NCBI RefSeq assembly: GCF_013362815.1
Contig: NZ_JABFVK010000026.1
Location: 88,093-152,092 of the forward strand
Length of the DNA: 64,000 nucleotides
DNA from: Hamadaea sp.
Lineage (GTDB): Bacteria > Actinomycetota > Actinomycetes > Mycobacteriales > Micromonosporaceae
Direction: 5' to 3'
Translations under genes and position numbers: made by a program
The notes under the pieces: generated by a model
The model's database searches: none
Told to the model about the DNA's origin: nothing
The model's input: only the letters and a program-made list of their open reading frames with translations
In this document: positions 62,342-64,000 of the stretch, piece after piece
Layout of the letters: every line of letters begins with the position of its first letter
Numbering within the stretch: the first letter of the stretch is position 1

Positions 62342-63118
62342 ATGAGCGACGCCACGATGCGTGACGCGATGGTGCGGATGGCCACCGATGCCGAGTTCGC
62401 CCGCCGCGTACGCGAAGACGGTCCCGCCGTCGCGCGGGAGCACGGCCTGTCAGCGTCGGAACTGTCGGCCTTGCAGGCGCTGGACAGCTCCGACACGACA
62501 GCGGGCCCCGGCCGGCTGGGCGAGCGGCTGTCGAAGTCCGGCCTGTTCGGAGCCGGCGTGGTGCTGTCCGCCGTCGGGAACCTCGGCAGCGCAGCATCGG
62601 TGGCCCCCGACGGCCTTCTCTGCGACGGCCACAGCTTCGTATGCGACGGGCACAGCCTCCTCTGTGACGGCCACAGCTTCGTGTGCGACGGACACAGCTT
62701 GGTGTGCAACGGCCACAGCTTTGTCTGCAATGGACATTCGTTGCTGTGCAACGGGCACACGCATGCACCCGCGAGCCACCACGCAGTGGCCGGCGTGCAG
62801 TGCGACGGCCACGCCAAGGTCGCCGTCGTCAAGTGCAACGCCCACCTCACCGCCGGAATCCAGTGCAACGGCCATCCCACCGCCGGGATTCAGTGCAACG
62901 GCCATCCCACCGCCGAAGTCGTCAGATGCAACGGCCACGCCATCACGGGAATCCAGTGCAACGGCCACCCCACCGCCGGAATCCAGTGCAACGGTCACCC
63001 GACCGCTGGGATCCAGTGCAACGGGCACGCGGTGCAGCTGCACCCGCCCGTAGTGGGCCTGCCCGGCACGCACAGTCTGCTCATCCCGCCGAGCACTCCC
63101 GAGGGCACGGCCAAGTAG
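62342..63118 (+). CDS. 258-residue protein with 15 Cys-Asx-Gly-His repeats (candidate RiPP precursor)
   Basis: A strong AGGAGGG six bases upstream fixes the ATG. Residues 1-90 contain no cysteine and look like a helical leader (MRDAMVRMATDAEFARRVRE, GPAVAREHGLSASELSALQ), reminiscent of Nif11- or LigA-type leaders, then SGLFGAGVVLSAVGNLGS. From Cys94 the protein is a repeat array: seven motifs at seven-residue spacing (CDGHSFV/CDGHSLL), then eight at about ten-residue spacing (CNGHPTAGIQ type). All 15 cysteines fall in C-(D/N)-(G/A)-H motifs. The stop overlaps the P450 start by one base (TAGTG). It could be a modified peptide precursor or a metal-binding repeat protein. Confidence 0.8.
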   Translation: MSDATMRDAMVRMATDAEFARRVREDGPAVAREHGLSASELSALQALDSSDTTAGPGRLGERLSKSGLFGAGVVLSAVGNLGSAASVAPDGLLCDGHSFVCDGHSLLCDGHSFVCDGHSLVCNGHSFVCNGHSLLCNGHTHAPASHHAVAGVQCDGHAKVAVVKCNAHLTAGIQCNGHPTAGIQCNGHPTAEVVRCNGHAITGIQCNGHPTAGIQCNGHPTAGIQCNGHAVQLHPPVVGLPGTHSLLIPPSTPEGTAK

Positions 63119-64000
63119 TGAACGAGGTCGAGATCCGGCGCTACGCGGAGGCTCGCGCGGCGCTGGCCCATCCCGGGCTGAGCCGGGCGCGGATGCGCAG
63201 CGGGCACGACGTCGACGCGCATGTGCTCAACATGGACGGCCCCGACCACGTACGCCATCGCCAGGCGGTCGACGCTGCGCTGTCGGCTGCGGTCACAGCT
63301 CAGTTGCCGCTGCTGACTGCGGCGGTGCGTACGGCGATCGAGGAACTTCCCGCGGGCACGCCGGTCGACGCCGGTGGTGAGGTGGCGTACCGGCTCTCGG
63401 TCGCGGTGGTGGACCTGGTCGTCGGGCTTGGTGGCCCGCAATCGCACCCCTACTGGGCCGGCCTGGCTCAGGGGATCGACTTCGGCGTCCTCAGCCCGGA
63501 TGCTCTCCCGGAGGCGTTGGCTCGGCTGACGGCCGTCGCCCAAGAAGCTCATCCGCACACGATGGCCGCCGCGCTGAGCCGCAGTGCCCTGAGCCCGTCC
63601 GAAGTGGCGGCGAATCTGCTGTTCGCCGTGTCCGCCGGGATCACCAACTTGACGAATGCGCTGGGGGCGGCCCTGCTGGCGCTCGCCCGGCACCCCGACG
63701 CGTACGCCTGGCTCGCCGCCGATCCGGCGACTCGGCTGACCAGTGCCACCGACGAGTTGCTCCGCTTCGGCGAACCCGCCGGACGGCACAGCACCCGCGT
63801 CGCTTCCGATGGGCGTACCAGTCGGATCTTCAAAGCAGCCGCGAACCGTGACCCGTCCCGGTACGCGGACCCGGACCGGCTGGACCTGGCGCGGACCCCG
63901 AATCCGCACCTGACCTTCGGCCATGGACGGCACTATTGCCCGGCGGCGTTCCTGTCCCGCCTTGTGCTGGATCAAACCCTGCTGGCGCTGGTACGCCGCT
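63118..64000 (+). CDS. cytochrome P450, C-terminus cut by window edge
   Basis: The frame starts with GTG overlapping the repeat gene's TAG and runs open to the edge (294 codons). The C-helix region has HVRHR, the I-helix AGITN, the K-helix ELLR, and the heme-binding loop FGHGRHYCPAAF with axial Cys274. The segment between ELLR and the heme loop is shorter than in ordinary bacterial P450s, where it runs through the PxxAGxxV-type stretch. It is a compact P450 of the kind often paired with small peptide precursors. The end is missing, so its true length is unknown. Confidence 0.85.
   Translation, partial: MNEVEIRRYAEARAALAHPGLSRARMRSGHDVDAHVLNMDGPDHVRHRQAVDAALSAAVTAQLPLLTAAVRTAIEELPAGTPVDAGGEVAYRLSVAVVDLVVGLGGPQSHPYWAGLAQGIDFGVLSPDALPEALARLTAVAQEAHPHTMAAALSRSALSPSEVAANLLFAVSAGITNLTNALGAALLALARHPDAYAWLAADPATRLTSATDELLRFGEPAGRHSTRVASDGRTSRIFKAAANRDPSRYADPDRLDLARTPNPHLTFGHGRHYCPAAFLSRLVLDQTLLALVRR

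Noticed and set aside
62621..63046. Regular repeats resembling a CRISPR array
   Set aside because: The repeats are short, in frame, with protein-level conservation and no unique spacers; no cas genes are visible.
1..64000. Polyketide or non-ribosomal peptide synthetase genes
   Set aside because: No ketosynthase, adenylation or carrier-protein motif was seen anywhere in the window.
1..64000. tRNA or rRNA genes
   Set aside because: No cloverleaf-like sequences with CCA-adjacent acceptor stems or rRNA-like tracts were noticed in the intergenic regions; a covariance-model search would be decisive.

Overview
The window reads as chromosomal DNA of a high-GC actinomycete. The family repertoire and the very frequent CGTACG-type codon context point to Micromonosporaceae (an inference from codon habit and gene families, not from a marker gene). 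GTG starts are common, gene density is normal, and I saw no rRNA, tRNA or CRISPR array. Both edges cut genes: a LuxR-type ATPase regulator at the left and a cytochrome P450 at the right.

Layout. 1-5 kb: the regulator fragment, a small secreted protein, an NB-ARC/TPR regulator, a transposase relic and a membrane protein. 5-15.8 kb: a DoxX-like protein; a TetR/alcohol dehydrogenase pair with two visible operators; a secreted M4 metalloprotease; a LuxR regulator; a GH88-like hydrolase; a SnoaL-like/TetR divergent pair sharing two operator copies; a serine hydrolase and a DUF4185 protein. 15.9-20.2 kb: a same-strand run of DinB2-like polymerase, AraC regulator, bicovalent-type FAD oxidase, RibD-type reductase and PPOX-fold protein. 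20-25.3 kb: small enzymes and a padR-DUF1048-DUF1048 operon under a near-perfect operator.

25.5-34.1 kb is a complete high-affinity potassium system on the minus strand, in the order membrane ORF, 27-aa ORF, kdpF, kdpA, kdpB, kdpC, kdpD, kdpE. TTGACG repeats with 11-bp spacing lie upstream. 34.5-40.1 kb holds a secreted subtilisin and, one base downstream, a large secreted protein that lacks a catalytic domain. 40.4-45.6 kb: a 1000-residue-class LuxR/AAA regulator, a SUKH relic beside a long inverted repeat, an XRE-type regulator, a PH-like protein and a pterin carbinolamine dehydratase. 45.8-51.8 kb: two receptor kinases with CBM2-like ectodomains, then an ABC exporter. 51.8-58.3 kb: a secreted esterase, an RNA ligase, a polytopic membrane protein and a CHAP protein with five 55-residue repeats. 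58.6-62.1 kb: a small membrane protein, another LuxR/AAA regulator and a lipoprotein.

The most unusual locus is at the right edge (62342-64000). It encodes a 258-residue protein with a helical leader-like N-terminus and 15 Cys-Asx-Gly-His motifs (one is Cys-Asn-Ala-His) at 7- and then 10-11-residue spacing, overlapped by one base with a short P450. I suggest a candidate P450-modified ribosomal peptide system, or a metal-binding repeat protein.

Intergenic DNA also carries a dispersed palindromic repeat family (two 131-bp and two short copies) and a separate family of tandem GATCGTCGG palindromes.
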